This document shows, in pieces, positions 31,244 to 41,771 of a stretch of DNA of 64,000 nucleotides. The notes under the pieces are model-generated. The model saw only the letters and a list, made by a program, of their open reading frames with translations. It had not been told where the DNA came from and did no database searches. A program made the position numbers and the translations under genes. The DNA is from Pleodorina starrii (lineage: Eukaryota; Chlorophyta; Chlorophyceae; Chlamydomonadales; Volvocaceae). How positions within the stretch are numbered: the stretch's first letter is position 1; the number at the start of each line of letters is the position of its first letter. The stretch spans positions 632,501 through 696,500 of the forward strand of contig BRXU01000045.1 in the NCBI GenBank assembly GCA_030267565.1. Reading direction: 5' to 3'.

Positions 31244-33076
31244 CTACACGGCGATGCGCTCGCGCCGAAAGCAAAACATGTCATAAACAACCTTTGCAAG
31301 ACCGCGCTGATCGTCTATTTGCATGACATCGCAAACACTCGCTCCATCCGGTACACCCAAGTCCCAAAGCTTCTGCCGCGCTGACACGAGAGCAGAACAC
31401 TCCAACAGAAAGTGCTTCTCGTCCTCGACGGCACTATTAATGCGACACGCCTTGCACACACGCAGCTCCCTGGCTCGATTACTCTCGCTATTAACCGCCA
31501 GGTCTGATACGCATAACCGGAAACGGAGAAGGGAACGGTGGTGCGCCGGGGGAATGTAACCCTCAAACTGCTTCGGCTGCCCCATCCAGTGCTTGTGACG
31601 GCACATTTTCACACCTGGCTTCCTGCCATCCGTAACGAAAGAGCACGGGTCGACGGCCAACCTGTCACTGGCCCAGTCATCGTTAATGCGCCCCCTGAGA
31701 GTGTCCAACAGCGCCTCAACGTCGAGCTTGCACGCAGAGTACCGTCTAACCCTGGTGTCGATGGTACCCGCCGTCGCATCCTCCGGCCAGTCATGCCTTA
31801 AGATGTTCAGAGCCCGAATGATCTTAGTTCCCCAGCCGTCCCCCTGCAAATCCGATTCCAATGCCAGCCGGATCTCGTGACGAAAAGCACTGTGGTATAT
31901 GCTGCTAGTGTTCTCCACCATACTGTTCCAAAAACGAAACACAGATTCAGCCCAGTACAGGTGGGCAGGGGTATTCTGGCGGACTTTCGCGTCGGCGAGC
32001 TCGCATTCACCCCAAACATCATTATTTAAAGGTCAATTTCGGCAGGCACATAGGGGTATATGTCTAGTACGACGTCCAAAGTCGGCGGGTACATGGATGT
32101 GCGCCACTGGGCCATCACTGAGCAAAAGCTCGTCAGGGGTCAAAAATGGAAAATCCGGAATTTCCGGCCTATTGTGGCGGAGGCCAGAAATGCCATATAC
32201 AGACCGCTCCTGGCGACTTACGCGACCAGAATCCTTTATTTACCGACGTAAGGAACTCTAAATATCGTCTTAGATGTCACCGACACTCTCTATGCTCTTC
32301 CAGCACCGAGGCCCAGTCGTCATGATGGCCATGCCCAACACCCAGGGCGAAGGGCCCCCAAGGGCTTTGGCAACTGTTGCTTTTTCATGCTTTGGAGCGA
32401 GGGATCCTTCGTTTGCAGGTTTATTTAATACATGAATATACATCAGCTATAAAGCTGTGAGCGATGGGAAAGGTGATTTCACGGGGTTTCTCGCTGGTGT
32501 CGTACTTCGGCGATGAATGTGTCGCGTCTCACAGAATTCAGCTCTTAGCGTGGATAATCGCGGCAACATCATTAATAATGTTATAAAGATGTCCCCTGTA
32601 TGGCTAACTCGAGCGCCTACGCGTGTGCATGCACCAAAATGTGCCAGAGTCGATCCCGCCAAGATCGCTGGCCCCGGAACCGCCAAATCGCATTTTCACG
32701 TGGACCACCGTTGTCAACCAGTCAATTACATCATAAACATGCAGGGTCTAAGGCGGCATTGCCTGGTTTGAAGTATGCGTGAAATAAAGGGCCCTCCGCC
32801 ACATTACCCCCCCCGCCAGAATACCCCTGCCCACCTGTACATCTGCAGCGGCATCTGCCCTAGTTCCCTAAACAACAATTGAAGGGGCGGGACGGAAGCT
32901 CCGAACAGCTGCTTCATAAATGCGATTTGCAGCTTGACCATGCGATCCCGAGTAGCGACCTCAAAATAACAGGAACGCGGTGCCTCGTTAGCCGGGAAAC
33001 CCCTCTCGAGCATCGCTAAAACCAAATCGACACCCCACAACTGCGAACCATAAGACAGAACAGAACGGACGCGCAT
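31244..33076 (-). mobile_element. LINE C-terminal remnant 2, split by a nested inverted-repeat element
   Basis: Minus-strand frame in two pieces. Piece one (33076 to 32841) reads RSVLSYGSQLWGVDLVLAML, FMKQLFGASVPPLQLLFREL and stops being LINE-like after PLQMY. Piece two (31954 to 31244) starts WAESVFRFWNSMVENTSSIY, continues with LLRFRLCVSDLAVN and RVCKACRINSAVEDEKHFLL then EC, and ends at the stop at 31244. Removing the 878-bp insert and one copy of its target duplication puts the two pieces back in the same frame with no lost residue. The 5' part (reverse transcriptase, endonuclease) is missing. Related to but distinct from remnant 1. Confidence 0.82.
31959..32836. mobile_element. 878-bp non-autonomous DNA transposon with perfect terminal inverted repeats, nested in LINE
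   Basis: Left end AGGTGGGCAGGGGTATTCTG at 31959 is repeated, reverse-complemented, at the right end to 32836; the match is perfect for 24 bases and extends to 25 if the flanking C is included. GTAC flanks both sides (31955-31958 and 32837-32840), so the target duplication is either GTAC, or TA with repeats beginning CAGG; the sequence cannot tell these apart. No transposase-like ORF inside; the longest open stretches are 60-85 codons. Two internal segments (about 32,545-32,590 and 32,700-32,745) resemble each other. Proposed as a MITE-like passenger mobilised in trans. Confidence 0.88.
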
Positions 33077-33527
33077 TAAAGCATTTCATTCCGACGAGAT
33101 AGGTAAGGTCTAGAGATAGGTAACTCCTAACTCACCCCCCGTCCTGTACAGCTCGTCCCAACTACCAGAGTTTCAGGCCACTTTAAGGTCGTCGAAGCCA
33201 GAGGGTCCCCGCCCCGGTCCTGGGGACCGTAACCGGATCGGTACAGTGTCATTATCGTACTGTAACAACCGTATCAGATCGGATCAGATCGCATCATGTC
33301 ATATCAGGTCCCTTACTCGGGATCGGGCCTTTCTGGCCCTTTTTCTGGCCCTTTATACGCGTCAAAAATGATGAAGGCTGAGGGCATAAGAAGAAAAACA
33401 AAATCCTCCCTCCAGCAATCCGCCGTCAGCAATCATCCCCTTTCTTCCTGGTGCCTTTACCAGCCTCCACAATCCTCTCGCTCCCTCCTCTCGCTCCCTC
33501 CTCTCCCCTCGCCCCCTCCTCCGCGCC
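33077..33527. other. Short intergenic stretch with dispersed repeat and GATC-rich word
   Basis: Holds the inverted partner of the 20801-20883 repeat (33114-33190), a CAGATCGGATCAGATCGCAT stretch near 33,275 that recurs in similar form at 38,033 and 49,258, and the 3' UTR side of the minus-strand PRXL2 gene. Confidence 0.55.
33114..33190 (-). repeat. Dispersed repeat, copy 2 (partner 20801-20883)
   Basis: Minus-strand copy of the plus-strand repeat at 20801-20883, with one substitution in the core and an extra GAGTTA unit near its end. It lies immediately upstream (minus sense) of the truncated LINE remnant 2. Confidence 0.85.
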
Positions 33528-34812
33528 TCACTCCTTCCCGCCCTTTGCCGCCTCCGCCTTCTCCGCCTCCACCACCTCCCTGGCCGCAGCCAGCACCGCC
33601 TCCGGGTACGCCACCAGCCCGATATCACTTTCCACGTGCATCCAGGCCACACCCCCTCCGCTCCCCCCGCTCCCTCTCCCTCCGCTCCCACCCTCCTCCC
33701 CATCTCCTCCTCCACCCGCCCCTCCTCCGCCTCCTCTTCGGAGCACCATCGCGCCGCCCATCGTGAAGCCATCGCCCACGAGGTTGTGTTCGGCCACGCG
33801 TCGCGAGGCGGCCCGGATGCGCTGCCAGGTCGCTCCCAGCGGATTGAGCAGGCCCCAGATGCTGCCGCGCAGGGGCGTGCCGCCGTTGAGCGCCGCGTAA
33901 AAGGCCTTGGAGGTGTCGTGGTAGAGTGGCCCCGGCCAGAAGCCGGCCGTGAAGGCGGTCACCTGGTTGCGTTGTGTTGCGTGGTGATATGAGCATATGA
34001 TGGGGTGGGTTGACGGTTGTGATGGGTTGACGGTTGGGAGGTGGCTTGGGGAAAGAAAGAAAGAAGTGAAGACGAGACCATGCAGACAGGACCATACAAA
34101 TAAGAACACCAAACCGGAAACGTGCAGGGGAAAAAGGGAAAGACGCGCCGGCGCCAGCGCCGGCGCCGGCGCCGACCACCGACCCACCTCACGCGGTATC
34201 CACTCGTGTATGACGCACACCAGCCCCACTCCCAACTGGTCGAACTGCGGTTTCAGAGTCCACAGCCGCTGCGCTTCGTCGCGGCAGAGGACTGAGGCGG
34301 AGGGCGGGGATTGGGGGAAGGGCATAGGGGTAGGGTTAGGAAAGGAGGTAACCACGCGGCGGGGTTGGGGTTGGGGATGGGAGGCCGCGTGGAAGGGAGA
34401 AGAAAACCGCAGAGCGAAAGTAGGACGTGAAGAGGAGGAGCGGAACGGGACGTGTGGAAAGGTGGTCTCGCGGAAATGTCCGCTCGCGACATTGCCCGAG
34501 AGCAGCCCGCGCTAGGAATGTTCCATGGAGGTGGATATCGGAGAGAGAGTGATAAGGGTATGAGGTTTGTAACTTGAGGGCTTAGCTGCAGCGGAATCGC
34601 GGCTGCGGTTCGAGCCCCTGGCCGGACGCACTGACAGCCACAGGCCCCCGTCTCCGACGGTTCGCCTTACCGCATCCCGGGCGCCTCAGGATGAGGACGG
34701 CCAGCGGCTGCGATTGCCAAAGTGTGCTCGCTACAATTTCTGCGCCGTCCGCTGTCTTCAGCACAGCGTTGGCGAGCGAGGAGATTGCCGGAAGGCCCCG
34801 ATTGGCACCCAT
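33528..34812 (-). CDS. PRXL2-type (AhpC/TSA_2) thioredoxin-fold protein
   Basis: Three exons on the minus strand, 34812-34671, 34291-34188 and 33962-33528, join in phase to 226 residues. N-terminus MGANRGLPAISSLANAVLKT leads into LAVLILRRPGC; the splice then completes the redox motif RRPGC-V-LCRDEAQRL, so CxxC is CVLC and lies across intron 1. VGLVCVIHEWIPREVTAF, a GPLYHDTSKAFYAALNGG segment, and NLVGDGFTMGGAMVLR match the conserved order of the PRXL2/FAM213 (AhpC-TSA antioxidant) family. A Gly/Glu-rich insertion precedes the final AWMHVESDIGLVAYPEAVLA and a charged Lys/Glu tail. Family members are thioredoxin-like proteins, some acting as prostamide/prostaglandin F synthase or peroxide reductases; the substrate here is unknown. 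Upstream the divergent neighbour is archease (35357). Confidence 0.85.
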
Positions 34813-35356
34813 GGACTAGCGCGAGTTGACTAGTATGAAAGCTGTACACGAGTAAGAATTATAGTTCCGGTCACACAGAGAATGGGCACGTGTTCTGTGT
34901 GCGATGGCGGGAGCAAGTGGTTCAGTTGAGGCGACCACGTCACAGCTCTGAGTAATCGACGTAAGGAGACCTATACCAGAAATTCTTTGTATATATTCGC
35001 ACGTATAGCTCCCGATATAATTGCCCTACTTGGAATGACCACGGGCGTTCGCTCGGCGCCATAGCTTCGTACTGTTTCGGGGGAACCTGGCGTCAACTTC
35101 TGAGCAGAGCCGATGAGCCGGAAAGCGGCATCTCAAAGGTACCCGTCAGTCGTATGACGTATTAATTTTCTTCTAGCTTCAATTCCCTGCACAGCTTTGT
35201 CGCACCCAAGCAATCCTGCGAACCCAGTGTTCCCAGCGAAGTTAACGCTGGCTGCATACTCGTCGATATACCACCAGCATCGGAAAAAGCCCATCGAGTA
35301 ATATTCATTTGCCTTGAACGGGAATTAGCGACTTACGACAAGTCGGTAGGTCCGAC
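34813..35356. promoter_or_regulatory. Shared upstream region of PRXL2-type gene and archease gene
   Basis: 544 bp separating divergently transcribed genes, lower in GC than its flanks, with A/T-rich words (TATATATTCG near 34,989; ATTAATTTTC near 35,160). It must hold both promoters and may be bidirectional; no specific element was identified. Confidence 0.5.
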
Positions 35357-37992
35357 ATGGACGAGGGCGAAGCGCTACCGCAGCGCCAAAACGCCAGGCG
35401 CCGATTGCGGGCTCGGAACGAAGCAGAAGATCAGCCGCCATCGAGGGAGGCCGTTTGCGCGCCGACGTCCTCGGGCAGGGCCGCCGTGGGGCATGGACGA
35501 ATCAAAGACGGAGCATCAGCAGCAGCAGCAGCACCAGACGGGGCACTCCAAGCCGGTCCAACAATCAGTCACACAGGTCCGGAGGCCACCGGCGAGGGTT
35601 CCAAATCCCCCACGCGCGCGCCCAGATCGCGGGAACGGGAGGAGGAGGAGGAGGATCAGCAGCGGCCCGGGAGTGCCCCTGGCGACGATGGCGGAGGCGG
35701 AGGCGGCGGAGACGGCGCCCTGCCGGCGTACCGCTCCGCTGCTGTAGGCGCGTTCAAGTTCGAATGTGAGCGCATTTCGAAATCGAAATCGAAACCGATT
35801 TGGTGTCGAAGCGAAGCGAAGCGCCGCTTGGAGCCCCTTACGTAATCATCCGTCCGTTCACCCGTCCAGCTATTCTTGAATGGCCACGCGCCCCCGGGCC
35901 GCGGGGCCTCACACACCTTGTGTCACCATTCCCCCTCGGGCTCGGACTCACACACGTACACACACCCGCGCCATCCACATGCCCTCTGGCCGACCGACCC
36001 ATGGGTCCCGCGTCCGCTTAGCTAAACGCGCGTCTCCGTCCCTTCGCTGCGGCGGTGTCTTTTTTATGACCCACGGGTCACTGAAGCGCTCGTCCATTCC
36101 CAGACGCACAGAGGTGTTTCCTTTTGGGCTCCTGGGGAGGTGGGCGCCACCATAGGCGGGGTTTGCAGTACCGAAACAAACACCTGCACGCGGGGAAGGG
36201 GCGGACGGACGGACGGACGGACGGACGGGCGTGGGGCGGCAAGGGCGGCCAAGTGTCGTACCGAGTTTACCAAGGTTCACGCACCCGGGCCGGCCGGCCA
36301 CCGGCGCCTCTGAGACTGTTTAAGACTGCTTGGCGCCGCCGCCGCTGCCGCCGCCGCCGTCAATGCCTTTGTAGCCCTCGCCCCTGCTTCGACGCTGCCT
36401 CTTGTCACTGCCGCTGCCTGACACAGCGCCCCGCTGCCTGCCACTGAAGTCGCCGCTTCCGCCACCGCCTCCCTCGTACCCCGGCGACCACATTGCCACA
36501 GACCTGGACCACACCGCGGACGTGCAGCTGCACGCCTGTGAGTCACGTGGAGGGGCGAGGAGGTGGAGGTGGAGGTGGAGGAGGTGGAGGAAGGTGTGGT
36601 CTGTGGCTTGTGGTCTGCCGGTCAGCCGGCCAGTCTGTCAGTCTCTCATGGACAATGCAGACATGCAATTCCGACAGGGCCGACAGGGCCTCGCGCGTCG
36701 GCCCCACGTGACACAATCGGGGTTTCAGGGTTTCAGGGTTTTAGGGTTTGGCCCCCTTGCCCCTGCGTGCGCGTGTGGCACTTTGTGTCGTACTGCCCTT
36801 GCTTACTCCCTCCTCCCACGCCACGCCACGCTTGTGTGTGCGCGCGTTGTGTGTATACACGCGCGCTTGTGTGAACGTGTACGTGTGTGTGCTGTGTGTG
36901 TATGTGTGTTTCGCCTACGTGCTCTTCAGGGGGGCGCGATCTGAAGGAGGCGTTTGAGAACTGCGGTCTAGCCATGTTCAATTACATGTCCCCCCTGGAG
37001 CTGGTGCGGCCCAGGGAGACCAGGTGGGGGGAGGTGAGGGGTAAGAGGGGAGGGTGAGGGAGGTGGACTTGGGGGGTTTAGGGTGTACAGGGTTTTAGGG
37101 GTTTTAGGATTTTTTGTGGGTCGCCGCTGTCTCGAGGTGGGTGAAGGACCAGGCAGGGAGCGATGTGGCCACGTGGCCGGATGCCGGGTTGTGTATGGAG
37201 GTAATGTCTACACACTGGGGGGGCACTGGGGGGGTCTACAGCTCTACACTACAAACGGTTCATTCTAGGCCCCAACCGGGATAACAGAAAAAAAGCGGGA
37301 ACCGGGATTTTCACTCGCCAAGTGCGACGGCCGGCCGGCAGGCCGGCAGGCCGACGGCTCGCTCCCGCTCTCCCGCCCGCTTTCCGACAGGTTCTCCGCC
37401 CGTTTTGCCATTTCGGCGTTTCACCACCGCCTCCTTCTCCGCTGCTGCTGCTGCTGCACCGCCACACGGTCCCACAGGTCGTACCGGGCGGAGGGCCACG
37501 ACCTGCCGTCGCTGCTGTACGGCTTTTTGGACGAGCTGCTGTTCGTCTTCGCCACCGAGCTCTTCTTGGCGGCCTCGCTGACCATCACCACCTTTGACCG
37601 AGTCAACTGGGTCATCGAGGCGGAGGGGTGAGAGGCGGGAGGGGCGGGAGGGGCGGGGCTGGAAAGGGAAGCGGAGTGAGACTAAACCCTAAAACCCTAA
37701 ACTTAACAGTCCCCTGAAAAATCCTAACCGGTTCCGGCCACACCCCGACTTTCTTCAGTGCAACTAACTGCCATCGCCGCCGCCTCTGCCACCGCCATTT
37801 GTCCTGCGCTGCTGTGCTGCTGCTGCCCGCATTGCTGTCCACGTTGCTGCTGCTGTCATCAGGGTCGGGGAGGCGTTCGACCGGGAGGTTCACGAGGTGG
37901 GCACCGAGATCAAGGCCATCACCTACAGCGCCATGGCCATATCAGAGGAGCGGCCGGATGACGCCGAGGTGTTTGTAATTGTGGACATCTGA
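35357..37992 (+). CDS. Archease, tRNA-ligase (RtcB) activating protein, with long N-terminal extension
   Basis: Exons 35357-35765, 36502-36537, 36930-37023, 37478-37627 and 37863-37992 join in phase to 272 residues. After ~130 residues of low-complexity, charged sequence, the archease domain begins at FKFEYLDHTADVQLHAWG (assembled over two splices), then LKEAFENCGLAMFNYMSPLE, GHDLPSLLYGFLDELLFVF, and EIKAITYSAMAISEE, ending EVFVIVDI. LDHTADVQLHAWG, the LLY-FLDE block, the EIKAITYSAM block and the C-terminal VDI are family hallmarks; the Asp residues of the metal site are present. Archease promotes guanylylation and multiple turnover of RtcB-type RNA ligase in tRNA splicing and unfolded-protein-response RNA repair. 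The second exon is only 36 bases. The extension (acidic EREEEEEDQQ and Gly runs, no transit-peptide character) is unusual for a family of about 140-170 residues. Confidence 0.92.
36205..36232 (+). repeat. GGAC microsatellite in archease intron 1
   Basis: Six tandem GGAC units in the intron between 35765 and 36502. Confidence 0.9.
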
Positions 37993-39410
37993 AGATCCTT
38001 GACCTCTTTACCCTACAAGCATCTCGGATGTGATCAGATCAGATCTGGTCTGACTTTCGGAAACACGGCACTTGATGATGATATGGTCCTCAGGCGCGCA
38101 TGCGGTACCTCCGATATCGCTCTGGGGGACATCGCGCGGTGGGATCAGCGACTTAATCCCGAGAGGAAAGTTAGCTACAGGGGGGGTGGGGAAGTCTATA
38201 CCTTCACCAAGATCGCGACGCCCCGTTCCCGCGATACGTCATATGGCCGGACCCTGCCGGACACCTGGTCGGCGCAGCAGCCGGTGGCTTCTTCCACGGC
38301 AGGCTTGGTTGCCGTGTGCGGAATGTGGCAAGGGAGATTGTAGCGCGTCGAAATTCAATTCGCTTGGAGCCTTGACGCCGGGAGAGTTCGCCGCAGAGAT
38401 GCTCTCGCAAATGCCGGATATCCTGTCTTCCTGTGTGCAGGCAAATATGCAACCAAACGATAAAAAAGCTACCATATTTGACGAGTATGGAGCGCGATGG
38501 AACGATGAGCGGCCAACGCAGCCTGCGTTGGGAAATGATACAGTGTGGCCTTGCAATAATATGTAAGGGGCCGGCCAGTAATGGTCTGCCGTATTCTGTG
38601 GCCGTGGCTTCGAAACGTTGACCAGCTTCGGCTACGGGTACGCAGGGCTATTCCCGAAAACCGGCAGCGTCGCCTCCACGCGTGATGTCCTGTCGCCAGA
38701 ACGGCCGCACGCCCGGCTAGGATAACATGAGTGGGCGTGGCGTGTGGACGGCAGGACCCGTAGCATGCCACGGCCCCAACTTCCCTGCGATTTGTCGTAC
38801 AACCTGATGAAAAATGAAATGGTGACCAGGCGACAACCGGCACAGCGTAGCCAGCTGTACTGCGTCGAACTGATTCTTTGCCGTGACAGACGAGATTGAA
38901 GGGACTGGAAGCGACGACGTGATCCGCTCAACTTGCTTACAAGGGAGCACACACCAGTTCTTGACCATTCCCGCATCATGCAACAGTCGCATGCTCCAGT
39001 AATGTCAACAGGCTCGCAAGCCTTCTTTGTCTGTCAAGAACTACAAGCGAGGGTGACGAGTTGGGCACTCAATTGCCCATCACACTTCGCGTGTAGGAAT
39101 GCCTCACCGTGCTGAAGTCAGGTCTGTCTTCGCCGAATCGCGACCTTCGATCAGAACCGTCATTAGGCCCAATCCGCAAATCATCCCATCCTTGCTGTCA
39201 TAAACAGAATTTGTTCCAAATCCGTCATTCACAGAAAAATGCGCCTACCTATATACCCACGAGAACAAACCGCACCGAACACGCTGAACTAGACCTTCCC
39301 AGGCAGGACCATGCAGAATCGCAGACCACACACATCAACAACTGCGGCGGCGGAGTCGCTGGCATGTCAGGAGAGCGCGTGCAGAGGGTCATGCATCAAG
39401 GCAGGACCGT
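37993..39410. other. Convergent intergenic region between archease (+) and EFL (-)
   Basis: No gene firmly supported. Contains a GATC-rich palindromic word (GATCAGATCAGATCTGGTC at 38,034), and open frames on both strands around 38,070-38,570 and 38,630-38,990 with protein-like composition but frequent frame changes, compatible with an old mobile-element fragment that I cannot identify. A TGTAA word at 38562-38566 is a possible archease polyadenylation signal. Confidence 0.5.
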
Positions 39411-41771
39411 TTACTTGTGGGTGACGGTGGTGACCTTGCCGAGCATGACGGCAGTGTTGCCGTCCAGGAAGGCAATGCGGGACAGGCCCTCGCAGTTCTT
39501 GAACGAGTCCACGATGAGCGGCTGGGTCGGCTCGAACACCACCTCAGCCATCTCGTTGGCCTTCAGGCCGACCGGCGCCTCCATCTTCTTGCCGCCAGTC
39601 TCCTTACCGACCTTCCAGTTGATGCCGGCCATGCGGCAGGCCGAGCGGCCGCAGCGAACGAAGCCGATTGGCGAGTAGCCCTTCTTGACCTCGCCGGGGA
39701 TATCCAGGGTCTGGATCTGGGCGGTGAAGTCCTTGACGATCTTCAGGGTGGAGTCCGACTTCAGGATCATCACGTCACCGGTGCGGGGCATGTTGCCCTT
39801 GTCCAGACCCTGTAGCGAGAGGAAGTGGGGTGCGGGCGTGGCAGGGCTTTAGGCCAAGAACAGGCTCGGGCTTCCCTGGGTCGGCAAATTCACGGCGGAC
39901 GAGGGATCACATCTGTCAGCAAGCACCCTTAAGCCTCCCACCCAATTCAAAACCGAGAACGCCTGCCATATCTCCCTGCACCTTGCTCAAGCGTACCTTG
40001 ATGTTCATGCCGACGTTGTCGCCAGGGCCGGCCTTGTCCACACGCTTGTGGTGCATCTCGACGGTGAACACCTTGCCGGTGCACGGGTTGGCGGCGGTGT
40101 GGGTGGGCAGGAAAACGACCTCATCACCGGGCTTGACAACACCCTGCTCCACGCGGCCGGCCAGCACATCACCGACACCCTTGATCTTGTAGGCGCCGGA
40201 GATGGGCAGGCGCAGCGGGGCGTCCGTCTTGCGCTCGGGCACGGTGACGAAGCGATTCAGGGCGTCCAGCAGGGTGCGCACCTTGACCTTCTCGTCCTTC
40301 AGGTTGACGACCTCCTGGCCCTGGTACCAGGGCATGTTGGGCGACTGCAGGGAAGGTGGGGAGACGGCAGTGTGAAGTGTTAAGGACAGGGCAGTAGGGA
40401 CTGCGAGCGCGGCCAATTCAGGACTTCTCATAAATGAGCAGGCAAGGGTCGAGAGAATACCAATCAAGGCAGAACCTGAAGCGGCAATAGAGGCGATTTT
40501 CAAACTGGAAACCTCAACGTGTTTTGCGACGTACCACCCTAACTACTCACCGGCGTGATGAGGTTGTCGCCGAGCCAGCCCGAGATGGGCAGGATGGGCA
40601 CCGACTTGTTGACGAAGTCATCCTTCCAGCCGACGCGGACAAGCATGTGGCGCATCTCGTTGGCAATCTCATCGTAGCGCTCCTTCTTGTAGCCAGCGGT
40701 ATCGGAGTCCATCTTGTTCACGCCAACAATCAGCTGCTTCACACCCAGCAGGTTGATCAGGCGAGCGTGCTGGCGGGTCTGGCCCTGAATCTCACCGGCC
40801 TGCAATGGCGAGATGGCGCAGCACATGCGGGACCCAGGTTAAGGACAGTGCTACCGTCAATCAAAGTGGGGGTGGGGCACAGCGCCCTGTCACATTCGTC
40901 ACAATCGTGCATTCCCCGAGCACTAGCAGGACGAACACTAGCAGGACGAACAGGCTCGGGGACAATCACGCAAAGTAGGGCCGCATGCATAAAACCCTGG
41001 CGCTAGTCACAGCGTGGCACCATGAAGGGCGATGCGAATGGCACACACCTTGTGGTCACCCTTCTGGATGGCGGTGGTGAAGTTACCATCGGCAGGCACC
41101 ATAAGCAGGCACACATCGGCCTGGGCAGCACCAGAAATCATGTTCTTGATGAAATCGCGGTGACCTGGAGGGCGACCGATAGGATGGGCACCTTAAGCGT
41201 CAACGGCAGAACGAAGCGCATACCCAACAGTAACGCTACGCGTTTAGTAACGCGCAGCCATGGGCAGTGCACACTCTTCCTTTAAACGTGCGGGACCCCT
41301 CCCGACCCCAAGCGCCCGAAGAACTATGATACCAGCCCCCTCCTTCCCCCCTTGCCGGGCCTCATCACCCCCGCTTACCCGGGGCATCGATGATGGTGTA
41401 GTGCCAGTTCTCCGTGAAGAACTCCTTGGTGGTGCAGGCAATGGTCACACCACGCTCGCGCTCCTCCTTAGCGCGGTCCATGTAGAAGGCGAAGGCGAAC
41501 GAAGACTTGCCCAGGGCAGCAGCCTCCTCCTTCAGCTTCTCCAGCTCACGCTCGGGGATACCGCCGAGCTCGAAGAGCAGGCGGCCGGTTGTGGTCGACT
41601 TGCCGGAGTCGACATGGCCGCAACTGCGGGAGACGGGTGGGTGACGGGAGGGATGCTCAGGCGATCCATCCAAAAAGGAGAGCTTCGAAGCACAACGCTC
41701 GAGCCAGTCCAACAAAGTAGCACACGTTACACTTACATCACGATGGAAAGATGCTCCTTGCCCTCAGACAT
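39411..41771 (-). CDS. EFL: EFL, elongation factor-like GTPase (replaces EF-1alpha)
   Basis: Six exons on the minus strand: 41771-41737, 41623-41379, 41164-41049, 40799-40551, 40344-39997, 39809-39411; 463 residues, all phases match. The GTPase motifs are [10 protein letters not shown] (P-loop, GHVDSGKS), [20 protein letters not shown] (switch I), [12 protein letters not shown] (switch II, across a splice) and VNKMDSD (NKMD). Several signatures separate EFL from EF-1alpha: [38 protein letters not shown], and the C-terminal [20 protein letters not shown] and [20 protein letters not shown] delivers aminoacyl-tRNA to the ribosome in lineages that lost EF-1alpha, including most chlorophyte algae. 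The C-terminus VTTVTHK is complete at TAA 39411-39413. The short first exon (35 bases, [12 protein letters not shown]) matches the usual start. Expected to be highly expressed; the bias toward C/G third positions is strong. Confidence 0.95.

Noticed and set aside
38072..38990. Protein-like frames on both strands between archease and EFL
   Set aside because: Possible mobile-element debris, but frames break repeatedly and no reverse-transcriptase, integrase or transposase motif could be seen, so no element was called.
39411..40503. Plus-strand ORFs opposite EFL exons
   Set aside because: They are mirror frames of the strongly biased EFL coding sequence.
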